Below, one piece after another: positions 23,693-34,623 of a DNA stretch of 64,000 nucleotides. The notes under the pieces were generated by a model. It worked only from the letters and a program-made list of their open reading frames with translations. It was not told the DNA's origin and made no database searches. Origin of the DNA: Gracilariopsis chorda. Taxonomy: Eukaryota; Rhodophyta; Florideophyceae; Gracilariales; Gracilariaceae. The stretch is from positions 1 through 64,000 of the forward strand of contig NBIV01000301.1 in the NCBI GenBank assembly GCA_003194525.1, in the 5' to 3' direction. The number at the start of each line of letters is the position of its first letter. Positions within the stretch are counted from its first letter, which is position 1. Position numbers and translations under genes: made by a program.

Positions 23693-23816
23693 CTATTTTG
23701 CCATAATAGAAAGTATGAGAAAAGTAGTCATTTTCCTATTTTTCATCATTTTCGAAGACCTTGACTTCCATTCTTGGAGACGAGTTGAGTAATGACTACC
23801 TCATGTGGCAAAATAG
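23693..23816. mobile_element. MITE-like element, copy 1
   Basis: The ends are inverted: CTATTTTGCCAT at 23693 and TGGCAAAATAG to 23816. Internal blocks (GTAGTCATT, GACTACC) are also inverted. The reverse complement aligns with 36429-36582, showing a dispersed family. No coding capacity. Confidence 0.65.
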
Positions 23817-24718
23817 TGAGCCGTAAACACGCCCTTGGTACGAGGTCCTAGTGCTTCCCACGCGTTTTGGGCGTCTCGTGACAACTCAACTACACAGATT
23901 TAAAAGGCAGATATATGAGTTCAATGGGTGTGTTCCCAGGAAGCTCAGGTCTTTTGATGCTCCTTATTCAAGCCTCGTTTCTTGCTGAGGAGAAAGTAGA
24001 ACAAATTGTTGCACTACTGACGTAAGCTCAACTACTTACGCTGACATGACCTCGTGCAGCTCGCGCTGCTCCGAGGATGAGCTAAAATAAACTCATGAGT
24101 CGCGCTTGGCACTGCCTGCCAAGTGCAGGGGACAGTAACGAAGAAGGAAGACTTCTCACTGCGACTTCTCCCCTTTGACGGACTCCGTGCGCTGCGCAAA
24201 ATGTCCGCACCTCCAATACAAATCTCTCGAAAACGAGATAATGAAGAAACGGTTTTGCTTTTTGTGCTTTCTGGAGACACCCACTAGCGTATCTTAAGAT
24301 ATATGACGAGAGACAACCCTTTAGTATCATATCACGCAGCATCAGAAGTATGTCTATTCAAAAAGACCACATTCAATCTCACCTTATCGTCCGTGTGCTT
24401 CCGTAGGCCATGTATGAGAGCCTGCGTGATTGTACGAACGGACCTTTATTTCGCCAACGACGAAAGGTTAATTAAATACTACCAAACCTACGACCGACAA
24501 ATATCTACTCTGAACCAGTCAGGTAGTACCACCGTAACAAAGCGTGTAAGAGTTTCTTATTTCTTAGATAAGGGTTTGTTCGCTCCGGCTTGCAGATGTT
24601 AACAGCTTTCTAACCGCTTACCGCCAGATCACGGTGAAGATCGCGAGAAAAGCCCCTGAGAAACAAGCCCGTAGGTTTAGCAACATTATGGCACCGAAGG
24701 AGTGAGGATTACTCAGCA
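23817..24718. other. Gene-poor stretch
   Basis: Short frames on both strands (24032-24342 -, 24303-24602 +) have no recognisable domain. Nothing else supported. Confidence 0.4.
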
Positions 24719-24902
24719 AGCAAGAATTCCTGCGTTGCAGTCGAATGGGTACATGTCAGGCAACCGTGCGATAAGCACATTATATATCGGAAAACTCGTG
24801 CAGCTACAGGTCACTGAAGGCAAAATTGGTTCCTCGCCAGCCGCTCGGGACCAGACTTCTTCTCGTGCCTCATAGTCCGCACTCGTCGGTCGATACAACT
24901 CA
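24719..24902 (+). repeat. Dispersed ~180-bp repeat with internal hairpin, copy a
   Basis: It shares in order TTCCTGCGTTGC, GTGCGATAAGC, a TTATATATC block, AACTCGTGCAG, AATTGGTTCC, CGGGACCA, TCTCGTGCC and TCCGCACTCGT with copies at 28905, 33003, 34165, 37340 and 37655. The ATTGGTTCC and GGGACCAAT blocks are inverted with respect to each other. Confidence 0.7.
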
Positions 24903-25114
24903 TACCTAGCTGGTCCGCGCCTGTGGCTTGACATCCAGCCAACCGCTAGGTGTTTTCGCGAAATGTTATGAATTCCTTGTCAACCACGGCAAGCTGGCTG
25001 TTAGAATAGCGAACCACGCGGGAAAGTTCTGCGTTGTGCTGGAAAGAACAGTTGGCTTCCTCTCAAGCACGATTCCTTCACCTCCATTGACGGCCTTCGG
25101 ACGTAATACCTTAT

Positions 25115-25233
25115 GCCATCCAGGGTAAGGTATTGTCAAAATATATTTTGACATTACCTTACCTTACTAATATGCCATCCAGGCTAGGGTAAGGTCAAGA
25201 CCTATCTTGACATTAACCCTTACCCTGGATGGC
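25115..25233. repeat. Nested palindromic repeat
   Basis: GCCATCCAGG starts at 25115 and again near 25174, and CCTGGATGGC closes at 25233. The second half is a near-perfect 60-bp palindrome (GGTAAGGTCAAGA ... TCTTGACATTAACC) and the first half contains its own TGTCAAAATA/TATTTTGACA palindrome. It resembles one MITE inserted in or duplicated beside another. No coding capacity. Confidence 0.75.
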
Positions 25234-26091
25234 GAGCAGTCGCACCCTTGCCATTCCTAATCAGTAATTATAAGGTCGACGTAAAAGGCAAAGAAGCCAG
25301 CACTAACTGGTTTTTGGGCTCTTCTTAACACCGACACGGTGTTTCAAACATTACAGTGTGCACAGACAGTACAACGACGACGACATTTCCAGTAAGGAGT
25401 CAGGACCTTCCTTCCATACTTTGTCCGAGCTGCCTGGAACCACAGTTCATCTAGACACTGCATCTGGTGTCAGGGGCTTGAGCCCCAAAGCCCCCGCGTC
25501 CATCAACAGTTGTCACAGGTTAGGTACCTTATGACAATGGCTTACCGTGTTTGGTGTAGCGACAAACCTGAAGTTGCCATGGGAGACAATAGATTTATAG
25601 ACCCAGAACGTTCAGCTTTGCATCTGGCTTTGCTCTTGACAGTTTCGACGTTTTTTTTGGAGAAAGACATTGAAAACAAACAAGTCGTCGTTGCCGTCGC
25701 CGTTGTTGGCGAATCTCTCTCACAAACACGGCTCACAACTACCACTGTGAACTTGAAGAAAGTCTCCAGCAGATTTTTTGGAACCCCAATAAACAGAGAG
25801 CAACGTCACAATGGGTATTGGTGCATGCACAATCGCTCGTCAGGACTTCATCCCTTCCTCCCGGCCATACATTCGCAACGAAACCTCATTCCAAATTCAA
25901 TCTCATATTTCCACGAGTGTAGCAAAGGTATCTTGTTTCACCACAAGCATCTCGATTCTGGCACATTCCCCTATACCCTTCGTATATTATTTACCTGGTA
26001 CCATACCCTGCCAGTAGTAGAAACTCAATCTTTTCCCCAGATAGCGTTCCAAGACTCCCAACATCAGTCACCATACTCGCTCCCGACTGCC

Positions 26092-26098
26092 TATAAAA
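26092..26098 (+). promoter_or_regulatory. TATA box of the Lys/Tyr-rich secreted protein gene
   Basis: TATAAAA lies about 85 bases before the ATG at 26181, with a pyrimidine-rich stretch (CACTTTCCTTTCATTCTC) in between as a possible initiator. Confidence 0.5.
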
Positions 26099-26180
26099 GA
26101 GAACACGTGATGGCATCAATACCACTTTCCTTTCATTCTCAGCTACTAAACGGTGCACATCGTGTTCCTTCGTCCTCTAC

Positions 26181-26510
26181 ATGATCATCATGAGGTTTAT
26201 CACGCTCATCTTCTTCGCTTTGCTTTCTAGTGTTGCTCTATCTGCCCCACCGCGGAAAGCCACCCACACGGCAGCCGCTGTGAAACTTGACACCACTGTT
26301 GAAGCACTTGCCACGGAACTGACGGCAGCTGAAGATCTGGTGCCGGTTGAACACTCTTATCACAAGGGATACCGTCCGTACAAACCGAAGTTCTACAAGA
26401 AACCGTACAAGAAGTTCCCGAAGTATAGGTACCCGAAGAAGAAGTTCTATAAGTTCCCGAAGTATAAGTATCCGAGGAAGAAGCATTACTTCCACAAGAG
26501 GCATCACTAG
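26181..26510 (+). CDS. Secreted Lys/Tyr/Pro-rich small protein (109 aa)
   Basis: The start is MIIMRF; the second Met (26190) is equally possible. Residues 1 to about 21 form a signal peptide (hydrophobic FITLIFFALLSSVALSA). Residues about 23-57 are an Ala/Thr/Glu-containing spacer. From about residue 58 the chain is made of Lys, Tyr, Pro and Phe in a loose repeat (KFPKYRYPKKKFY, KFPKYKYPRKKHY), ending in His/Lys. It is strongly basic. Such Tyr/Lys-rich secreted chains occur in extracellular matrix, adhesive or antimicrobial proteins; none can be chosen here. Single exon with a TATA box upstream. Confidence 0.75.
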   Translation: MIIMRFITLIFFALLSSVALSAPPRKATHTAAAVKLDTTVEALATELTAAEDLVPVEHSYHKGYRPYKPKFYKKPYKKFPKYRYPKKKFYKFPKYKYPRKKHYFHKRHH

Positions 26511-27923
26511 GCGGTTGAATATTGTCATGGATTGGTCGCAGGTTAATTTGCTGCCTCTAGAGAAAACGAATGTGAACAACTGAAGGCGAGATGGATCTTG
26601 TAATGTTGTAGTCTTTCAAAGTGGGCGTTGTTCTGCATGCGTTTCAACAGTAAAGTACGGTACGAAACAGCTGTTTCGACTTGATTGCGTTGTTTAACCT
26701 GTTGAAGAGTTGGAAGTACCAAGGGTACTTCAAACTGTGCTCGTGTTGTACACAAATGCCTCCCAATGCTGCAACCCTTTAAACTCTTGACCAACTGATA
26801 TAATCGCATGCCCGATTACAGCGAAGTGGAATCGATGGCAAAGCTCGCTTCTCGGGCGTAACGCAATGCTGCCTTTGCACAGCACTTCGAGCTGCACTGT
26901 ATGTCTTGGGCGCATGTTACCGTGTTCCGAGGTATACCATCCTGCTACAAATAGTCAGATCTGCGTGTTCATACGTTTGAGACTTCCCGCCTTCATCACT
27001 ACTCCTCTCGCAGAGCATGGCGCAGCAAAGCCGCCTCGTCCGCTCCATGGCAGATTGGGTCAAAACATCTGGCAACATATCTCTTAGAAACACTTTGATC
27101 TATCTCCTGTGTACCACTTCCATTTGGACAAGAATTGCTTATGTGGCTCTTATCTCTGTGCGTCACAATCGTTACGGCTGCTAGTAGGATTACTACCACT
27201 GCGCATGCCCTTCGTATTCAACCAATTCAACAAGAGCAACTTTCCGTACTTCATTTTCAAACCGTTCGATGCAACCTTCGGTTTGTTTAGTGCTCGCTGA
27301 TACTAGAACAGCAACTCAGCCGTTAGAGAGGGCTGTGTTTTCAGTGTTCAAGACGCGAAACAGCAGTTGAGTGAACAAATCAGTAGCGAAATATCGCAAA
27401 TAAAACCTGTATCTCACACAGATGGACGTTTGCACAGTCATAAGGGCGAACGAACAGAGCTTCTCACCGGAAAACACCAAACGAGGATTCAAGATGTGCG
27501 GGATACATCCGACAGATGATATCGTTTTGTTCGCCCTAACATGACATTTTAGCCACTCGAAGCCATACATAATCGCTTCAGTCGACAAAATGTGTCGGAT
27601 GCTGGACAACCGACGCAAAGAGCTTTCTGGTTCGGTATTGAGTCAAAGAAAGGTGTTGAAATCGGCTCTAATCGATACGCCGTGCGGAGTGGTATTAACA
27701 TCTGACGTGGCAATAAGTGTGATAAACTTGTCGAGAAGAAAGAAAATGAGCGCAGAGCAGCTCAAGAGACGTTAGAGGCGAAGCACGTAGAGTGGGAGGC
27801 AGAAGGTGTTCGTATCCGGCAGGAGCGAAATCGCTTTGAAGAGATGTGATCGAGGGTGTCGTGATGGTCCGAAATGTACAATTCAAGGTGCATGTAGATT
27901 AGGATGCTGCGCATATGCCGGCA
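26511..27923. other. Gene-poor stretch
   Basis: Only short unrelated frames are open. No repeat structure or domain recognised. Confidence 0.4.
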
Positions 27924-28363
27924 TGTTAGGTAGCATGCTTGACAGATTGTGATGTTATCGCCTCCTGGGAAGCTCCTAAATAAGGGTTGACTGCATCACA
28001 ATCAGCTGGAATGACGGGCAGGCGTCTGGCTGAAGCTCTCTGGGCCTCCCTCCTCTCCCATCTCAACCGAGGGACCGCTAGGGTACGCAGACACACAAGT
28101 TGTTCGAAGGTCGTTGGCTGCACGTTGGGCGAGTGCGCGGGGGAGGAGGATTGAGAACGAGGGCCAAGTTGGCGACAAACGACGGCGGCAAGTCTGTGAG
28201 TTGTGATTGATTGTGCGTTATTTAATTGTGTGAGGTAGCCGTTTGTCCACAGTTGTGAGCTCCAAGATTTCTGCGCGGCTGCGTTAGGAATAAACAACTG
28301 CTGCGTGATTATACAGCGTGCGAGTCGCTGCAGATTCTTGGTCTGCAAGTCACGAACTCTACA
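27924..28363 (+). repeat. Copia-type LTR (440 bp)
   Basis: It begins TGTTAGG and ends ACTCTACA, typical copia termini, and is followed one base later by a primer-binding site matching initiator tRNA-Met. The frame 27926-28348 (-) is a chance opening across it. No second LTR or pol was seen downstream, so this is the left end of a mostly deleted element. Confidence 0.7.
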
Positions 28364-28364
28364 C

Positions 28365-28374
28365 TGGTATCAGA
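28365..28374 (+). promoter_or_regulatory. Copia primer-binding site (initiator tRNA-Met type)
   Basis: TGGTATCAGA matches the start of the usual copia primer-binding site, the complement of the initiator tRNA-Met 3' end, one base after the LTR. Confidence 0.75.
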
Positions 28375-28904
28375 AAAGCAAAGCAACACTGTGCGCTTTC
28401 CGAGTGCCGACCATTCTTATGCTTCTTGTCCCGCCAGAGTTGAGGGCCTCGTGCCCCGGAAAATGCTATGGGATACCGAAACCAGTACCCCGTATTTTGA
28501 AACGTTTTCAAAGATAATTTTATTTCTGTCTAATACATCTCATTTTTCGCCAAAACAAACCTTACATCCTGCTTTATCCGCAGGCCAAATTCATGTTAGC
28601 AGACATGTTATATGGAATACAAGATAGCGGAACTATCTATTTCGGTACCCCATATTTCTTAAATGTTTGTTCAATTTTGGTATTCTTTTTTCTCTACGCC
28701 ACGTGTTGGTTTATTCATTAAATTTTAGCACAATTTTCCCATCAATCTCGGTACCCTTGGTATCCCATAATTTTCGAGGGTTATGCATGGCCGCATCATC
28801 GCACTGAATCAGTAAGAATAACTCAACGGTCCAAAGTTACGGTGGTGTGATCGATATCGGTCCTATGACTTCCATATCCCTAATCTCATTTCATTTTTCA
28901 TTTC

Positions 28905-29088
28905 TCAAGCATTCCTGCGTTGCCGTTGATTGGCTACGCGTAGGCCGTTAGTGCGATAAGCCAGCTATATCAAAAAACTTGCGCAGTTACGGTTCTCTCG
29001 CAGCGAAAATTGGTTCCTTGCCGGAGGCTTGGGACCAATTCTGTCCCCTCTCGTGCCCCGTCTTTCGCTCGCGTTGGTCGATATAATC
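28905..29088 (+). repeat. Dispersed ~180-bp repeat, copy b
   Basis: The clearest copy. GCGTTGCCGTTGATTGGCTA, GTGCGATAAGC, TATATCAAA and an ATTGGTTCC/GGGACCAAT inverted pair around a GCCGGAGGC-like core. It has an inverted CCAAT box (GATTGG) and a TATA-like block, so it could act as a promoter module. Confidence 0.75.
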
Positions 29089-30408
29089 GCTAAAAACCCC
29101 TAAGACCCCCTCCACCAATTTTAGTAATTGCGCTGGGTTGTTGAGAATCGGTATCTACTGTAATTTAATCCCCTAACAGGTGAAATCACCACGGACACTG
29201 TAGACATACAGAAGGGGGGGGGGGTCGCGCAATAGTGCCACTCTTGAGCATTGCCACACTCCATATAGTGCTACCCTAATTCGCGTCCCGCAACTATAGA
29301 CGAGTAAGCTTGACTAGGAGCAGTAAACTCCAGCCCCCACCTTGGCGCAGCTCAAACAGCCAAGAAGCTTTTATCATCTGCGGAAGGCACGAGCTGCGCT
29401 TCTAAAAGCCAAAAGAGACGAGCGGAGAGGGCGTACTCGCCAATTGCTCATAACTGAAATGATGTACACGACTCTCAATGTCCACTTCCTACTAGTACTG
29501 CGCACTTCGGTATAGTGCCAAGCCAGCGGATATGGCACAGTAGACCCCACTGTGCCTTCGTAAAATTACCCGCGGCTATCGAAACTCTGCCGCTGGCCAC
29601 GCAGATCAGCTTGCTGAGATACCGATGTACCCTTTTCACTCGGTAACATCAAGTCTTTCATCACAACCCCCCACAATTATGATTTTGGTTTGACGAAGGA
29701 AAGGAGATACATTTAGCCAAGCTTCAGAAAGAATGATACTGTTTAGTAGCATCTAATAGTCCAGAAGAGCAGCCGGACATCATCGCTGTCTGTATCTTCA
29801 CATCTCTCTGGAAATCCACGTGACTTGCACTTGTGCACACTTCGTTCTTTCTTCTCTGCCCATATCTGCGCTTCAGGTTTGAAGCATATGCTTCACATCA
29901 GAAAGCATCGTTTGGTTTGTGAACAAATATCCTGTGAGTAAGAGTGCAAATGTAGCTCGTCCAGTATCGGTGAAGCATGCGAAAAATCACCTGACTTCAC
30001 GAAGGAGTATGTTTCTTACGATTGTACTTGGAGGAAATGTGAGGAGCCCTGCTTGGTACATCGCATGATTGATGCACCTGATGCACAATGTTCGTGACTG
30101 TTTCGAATGCGCCCAGAGCGCTATTTCAGCACGCCTCGAGGAAAGGCCCGCAGTCACCTAGTCCGGAGTGTGATAAACGATGCGCATTGGCATGAAAAGA
30201 CCTTCTGTTGCTCCACCAAACATGGTTTGAGTAAAATAGGAGGAAATGGTATACGATATGTAAGGCACACTTCAACAGTGGATGTGAGTTAATGGCAACT
30301 GGGTCGATGGCCTCTTTACTAGGTATCTTCTGCCCAAACAAGAGCGCTTAAATAAGCATTCAATCTACAGTTTCGCGCCCTTTGGATATCTTACTGACAC
30401 AATCCGAA
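29089..30408. other. Gene-poor stretch
   Basis: A homopolymer of G lies near 29213-29223. No coding sequence recognised. Confidence 0.4.
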
Positions 30409-30681
30409 TTACTTGACCGATTTGAGTTCCATTCCGACGACCATTTGCAACACTAGAATATTTCTGTTGCACACACCAGTACGCACGATGCTCAGCACGT
30501 CAAACGAGAGGATGTCGAGGTTTGGTGCAGTGCTACCGTGGAAGAGATCATCACCAACGTACTTCTCATTGATGTAGAAATACTCGCCCTTGTAGTCGTC
30601 ACTTTCGAACGTAACAAAGGTGGTCTTTGCCGCCGACGTGGAACGATTTCCTAATATGCACTGAACGGTATTTCTGTAAAT

Positions 30682-31671
30682 GGGCGACTCCTAAAACTCA
30701 AAATGCGAGCAATTCGCATATATCAAAATGAGCACAAACACACATGTTGAGCGTCATAACGGTCACTGATATTATCGCACAAAATGCAATAGGCCAAGAT
30801 GTTCAGCTTAGCATTGTCTCCACCTTTTTCAATCTCTGTCCCAAAACATGAGACCAACTTCAGTCCTACTGATTTCCCTGCTTAACGGAGAGCTGTCTAA
30901 GACTTTAACATTCAAACAAAGGCTTAACTCCGAAGGAATACAACGTCGAGATCGTCACATTACTCGTTCTGCTTTGCTATTGCCATCAAAGTCCCCGTTT
31001 ATAGACGTTTTGAATTCAATGTCTGATCAGTCTATGATAACTTTAACAGGAATCGATCACGTTACATTCGTGTATCTTCTGAAACTATTCGAATTAGTTT
31101 ATTACCGATACACTCCACACGCCCGCAATGGGGATATAGGACTATGATTCAGCAAAAGTGGTCGTCCCCGCTCGATGACAGCCGAAATGTGCCTTAGTCT
31201 TGTGCTTTCCTGGCATTACACAAGAGACGCGATGTGGAATTAGTGCCTTCTATTCGGAGTTACAAACTCTGTGTGCTTTATGTTTCTTCGGTTTGGGAGG
31301 CGTTTGCTACTGCGTGTCTTGTCCCCGACAAGCATGCTACTATAAAAATGCCAAATCTACTTCAAGTACAAGAATTTAAGGAAGCTATAGAAGCTGAGCA
31401 AGTTTGGTTAAGGCAGAAAGCGTTCTGATCGCTCAGAGTGGGTGCTGTGGTTGGGTTGTGTCAAATCCAGTAGGCAGTTTCGGGCTCTGGTTTGGCGGCA
31501 TTCGGGTTTTGGTAACCTGTTCGGCGCCAAAAGAGCGAATGCCGCATTTTGCGGAACAGCTCGTACGGGGCGGAGGCATCTCCGACTTTCGCATTTTGAG
31601 TGCACGCTAAAGCTCTGAATTAATGAATTTGAGTGTGCGCTTTTTGCGATTTGAGATTTTAGGAGTCGCCC
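30682..31671 (+). mobile_element. PIF/Harbinger-like non-autonomous DNA transposon
   Basis: Terminal inverted repeats GGGCGACTCCTAAAA lie at 30682 and, inverted, up to 31671, with ACTCAAAATGCGA subterminal repeats. Flanking AAT at 30679-30681 and 31672-31674 is a 3-bp target duplication; removing the element and one copy restores the host reading frame. Three-base duplications fit PIF/Harbinger elements. Confidence 0.85.
30848..31428 (+). pseudogene. Harbinger-like transposase remnant
   Basis: The first frame (30848-31147) contains SPFIDVLNSMSDQSMI, then GIDHVTFVYLLKLFE, then YRYTPHARNGDIGL. These resemble the N-terminal half of PIF/Harbinger DDE transposases. The sense goes on in another frame (RPRSMTAEMCLSLVLSWHYTR near 31165) with an internal TAG at about 31240, then a third (DKHATIKMPNLLQVQEFKEAIEAE near 31330). 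The catalytic C-terminal half is missing, so it is inactive. Confidence 0.65.
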
Positions 31672-33002
31672 AATGCCTGCCGGATAGGTATAGGTGAAGT
31701 CATCTACACAGAGGCTTAGACGCACAGACGGCAGATTGGCCCGCTCAGAGACAACGGCAAGAGACCATACTGCATACGCACTGTTAATAGAGCAATATGG
31801 CTCCCCATTGTCAACCCAAATACCGCCAACGTTGTAGAGCCTATTCGTCTGCACCATAGAGGTAACGCCCGCCCAAGCACCGTAGAACCTTAGACTGGTC
31901 GTATATCCGCCATAATAAGTCCTATTTGCTAGAACAATGACGCCGTTGAAAGAAGCTTTCGCTTTCTGTCTCAGCCGCCCGGATGCGGACCAATAAAGGA
32001 TTGCTTTCTTTACCTTTGCTCCCGTCGGCAGTTTCAACCTCGCAGAGCTTGACTTCCGGTGTTGACAATTCCTCCTGTCCTCGCTGCGACTGAGAGAGTT
32101 TCCGATCAGAACATAGTCCCCAGGCCCATCAAACGTGAAGCAATCTTTCTGCCGACATTGGGATTCCTTAAGAACGGTTCTTGGGCTCGGCAAGCGGTGA
32201 GGTGGCTGTGCGTCACGGGTCACTCTTTCAATGCAAATCGTAGCGACGTTCGCCATGTTTTTGATGCCGCGAACAAACCCAGATAGGAAGCCGAGACGGC
32301 CAGGCTTAACGTTTTCAAACGTGATGTGATCGGGATTGCGGCAGCCAACGGCTCTGAACACGTCCACGCCGACCTTGGGCGTACCTTGTACGTTAAGATT
32401 CATCACTCTGGCGCCAGGCTTGCAAGTGTCCTTGTTCACCTCAGCGAAGCCGAGAGTGACCCTGTAGTTGAAGCGCTTGTCCACCTTGACGACAAAGGAG
32501 ATCAAACGATTCATGCGCTGGGTCACGTAGGCGTGGTCGAACTTAGTGCCGTTGACTCGAAGTGAGGGATTGGAGAAAAGGCCGGGTTGCGGATTGTGGT
32601 ATTCGATGAGATCGGGTTCGGCTTCGAACGGCCCGATGGCTTCGCACCGGGAACCGAGATTGACAGTGTCGTCGAGGAACTTTGCCATTCCGTGGGGCGA
32701 AAAGCGACGTGAGGCGCTGAGATTTGCTCTTTTAGGCTGCTGCAACACAGAGGAGGCCCATGAAAACGGATATTTTGGGGGACCAACCTGGCCATGGCGA
32801 CAAGATGGCGATGTTTGGAATGAGCAAAACAGGGATGCATCGAGAACTTGGATGTCATGCGGCGCGACCTGCTCCCAAGAAGCTTTTTTGGCTTATCACA
32901 GCGAAACAGTGAGGACCGCTGAGCGGTGCATGGTCATCTCAATCTGTCGGTGAGATTACCATTCAGGACAAACTTGAATACGATATCAATTTCTTTTTTG
33001 AT

Positions 33003-33125
33003 TTCTCAAGTATGATATTCATGCATTGCGGGTGATTGGCCGCTCGACGGGCAACTGTGCGATAAGCATTTTATATCGAAGATCGAGTGCAGACTACGGG
33101 GCACGATAAGAGCAGAAATTGGTCC
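33003..33125 (+). repeat. Dispersed ~180-bp repeat, copy c (diverged)
   Basis: Keeps GCATTGCGGGTGATTGGC, ACTGTGCGATAAGC, TTTTATATCGAAG and AAATTGGTCC; the distal part is lost. It lies upstream of the malectin-like gene but in the opposite orientation. Confidence 0.55.
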
Positions 33126-33399
33126 TACTCGCTTTTTGACATGACTCGTACAAAACACAATGGACCTTGAAAGTGCGCTGTCTTTGCCCACGTTGCCTGA
33201 CTTTCACTCTCCGTTTAAAGGTATAAGCGCAAGAGGATCTTTGGCTTCACTGGTGGGATCTAACAAATCTCGTATACAGCTGTCGACTTGACTGTTGATA
33301 TGATGTTGAATTTCACACATTTTTGCTCGGCTGTTCTCCTTCAAAGCTCTTCAGATTGGCAACACAACTGCCAGACCGCAACCTCGAGCGCGAGAGCTT

Positions 33400-33807
33400 T
33401 CGTTCATGTAGGCCAACTTCCTCGCAAAGCGGTACAGTACCTTCTTAGAAAGCGTATCTGTTGCGCTCTGTTGCGTACTCCGTTGCATTGGTTACTACTG
33501 ATGAGAGGTTTGAAACGTCTGCTTTTAGAAATCTGAAGTGCGACAGACAATCCTGATCTGTCAAACTACTAAATACGCCTTGAAAAGTAGTAGAGGAGAT
33601 TATCTGGCTTCGCAAGTCGGCTCTGTAAAAGTTGTTGTAGAAGCGCTGAAACTGATCGTACGAATGATTAAGTACATAGAAGGAATTGCAAAGGTGTGTT
33701 GACGGCATCTTATGAGTGTGTTTATTATAGTTTTGCACTGTTTTGTGCGAGTGTTTTGTGCGAGTGTGTGACGTGACAGTTTCTTTGTGTGGTTGGCAAG
33801 GGAGCAC
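33400..33807 (-). pseudogene. Possible Harbinger-type transposase relic
   Basis: The frame from 33807 reads PSTHLCNSFYVLNHSYDQF, then SSLTDQDCLSHFRFLKADV, then TERNRYAF and stop, with ARKLAY in a shifted frame beyond. The SHFRF...DV, RNRY and RKLAY order resembles the region before the DDE core of Harbinger-like transposases. No TIRs found around it. Confidence 0.4.
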
Positions 33808-33943
33808 TTGGAGTGCATGTTGAGTCTCGTGCTTTCTCGAGATGGGAGAGATACGCGGGAAGCTACCTACACGTAGCGCTAAAACTGCAACTGCATAAGC
33901 TGAATGTCAAGCGGCGATCTTCACATCACTAATGTGCGCCTTT

Positions 33944-34070
33944 GAAATCATCAAAAAGTGGCCGGAATGTATGCTGGTCTTCCTAGCGAGAGAACGCTTT
34001 TTTCACATGAAGCGATCTACACTATGTAGGAATTAGACTGGTGTACCCGTAAAAGAGAGAGAGAGAGAGA
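33944..34070 (+). mobile_element. 5'-truncated LINE, 3' end only
   Basis: Essentially identical to the last part of the LINE at 43695-43819, including the stop codon, GTGTACCCGTAAAA and a GA-dinucleotide tail. This is the signature of abortive target-primed reverse transcription. Confidence 0.92.
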
Positions 34071-34164
34071 TCCCGCGTGCTTCTCTGCGTTGGCCATGCT
34101 GAACGCCACTTCCGCCGGGGGCGGGGGGTGCGCAAAAAGCTCGGTAACGGGTCATTCACAACAA

Positions 34165-34330
34165 AGTGTTTCACTCGGTCTTCATGCGTGCGTTGCGGTT
34201 GATTGGCTAAAGTTTACACGTGGGGAACAGAGAACGACGGTAAGCATTTCCGTACAGTGCGCTTTGCGTTGCCGTTGATTGGGCACGCATCGGGCAACAG
34301 TGCGATAAACAGGTTACGTGGACGAACGCC
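34165..34330 (+). repeat. Dispersed ~180-bp repeat, copy d (double partial)
   Basis: GCGTTGCGGTTGATTGGCTA near 34190 and GCGTTGCCGTTGATTGGGC near 34266 are two 5' portions in tandem, the second followed by CGGGCAACAGTGCGATAAAC. It lies about 300 bases before the secreted-protein ATG at 34624. Confidence 0.6.
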
Positions 34331-34623
34331 ATCACAGCGTTTTCAGCAATTGAGGAACGAGAGAAAAAGTTACCGTTGAGCTCGTAAATTATGAGTCGCA
34401 CTGACGCGCCATACGCCCCACGTTGTTTGAGAGGTAAACTGTGTCAAACAAACCCTTACCAACTGTCAACGCACGCTCGGAACGCCAACCGCAGTAAGCA
34501 ACCCTTGAAAACGAGTCTCTCATCTCTTCTTTATCCGCACGCACACGAGTTGAAGCCGCTTCTCTCGAACCACCATCACCGCCGATCCAGCTGCTCGTTC
34601 CGTCGCCGCAAGTATCTACCAAA

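Larger units (their letters stand above)
30409..32748 (-). pseudogene. Malectin-like / secreted beta-domain protein, interrupted by a transposon
   Basis: On - the first part encodes a malectin-like domain (FNYRVTLGFAEVN, GARVMNLNVQG, DVFRAVGC; residues about 35-170 from 32748). A second beta-rich domain follows: GDYVLIGNSL, LPTGAKVKKAILYWSASG, AYAVWSLAVV. Malectin domains bind carbohydrate; the second domain recalls secreted DUF3344-type proteins. The frame is broken at 31671 by a 990-bp insertion. Beyond it, from 30681, the same frame resumes (YRNTVQCILGNRS, YKGEYFYINEKYVGDD) to TAA at 30409-30411. The start is uncertain: no ATG at 32748, ATG at 32688, and TGTTGCAG just upstream could be a splice acceptor. 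Confidence 0.72.

Noticed and set aside
25510..26184. 224-codon + frame before the secreted protein
   Set aside because: It runs over the TATA box and 5' UTR of the 26181 gene, has no recognisable domain and no protein-like composition.
27926..28348. 140-codon - frame
   Set aside because: It lies entirely within a copia LTR with TG...CA ends and an adjacent primer site.
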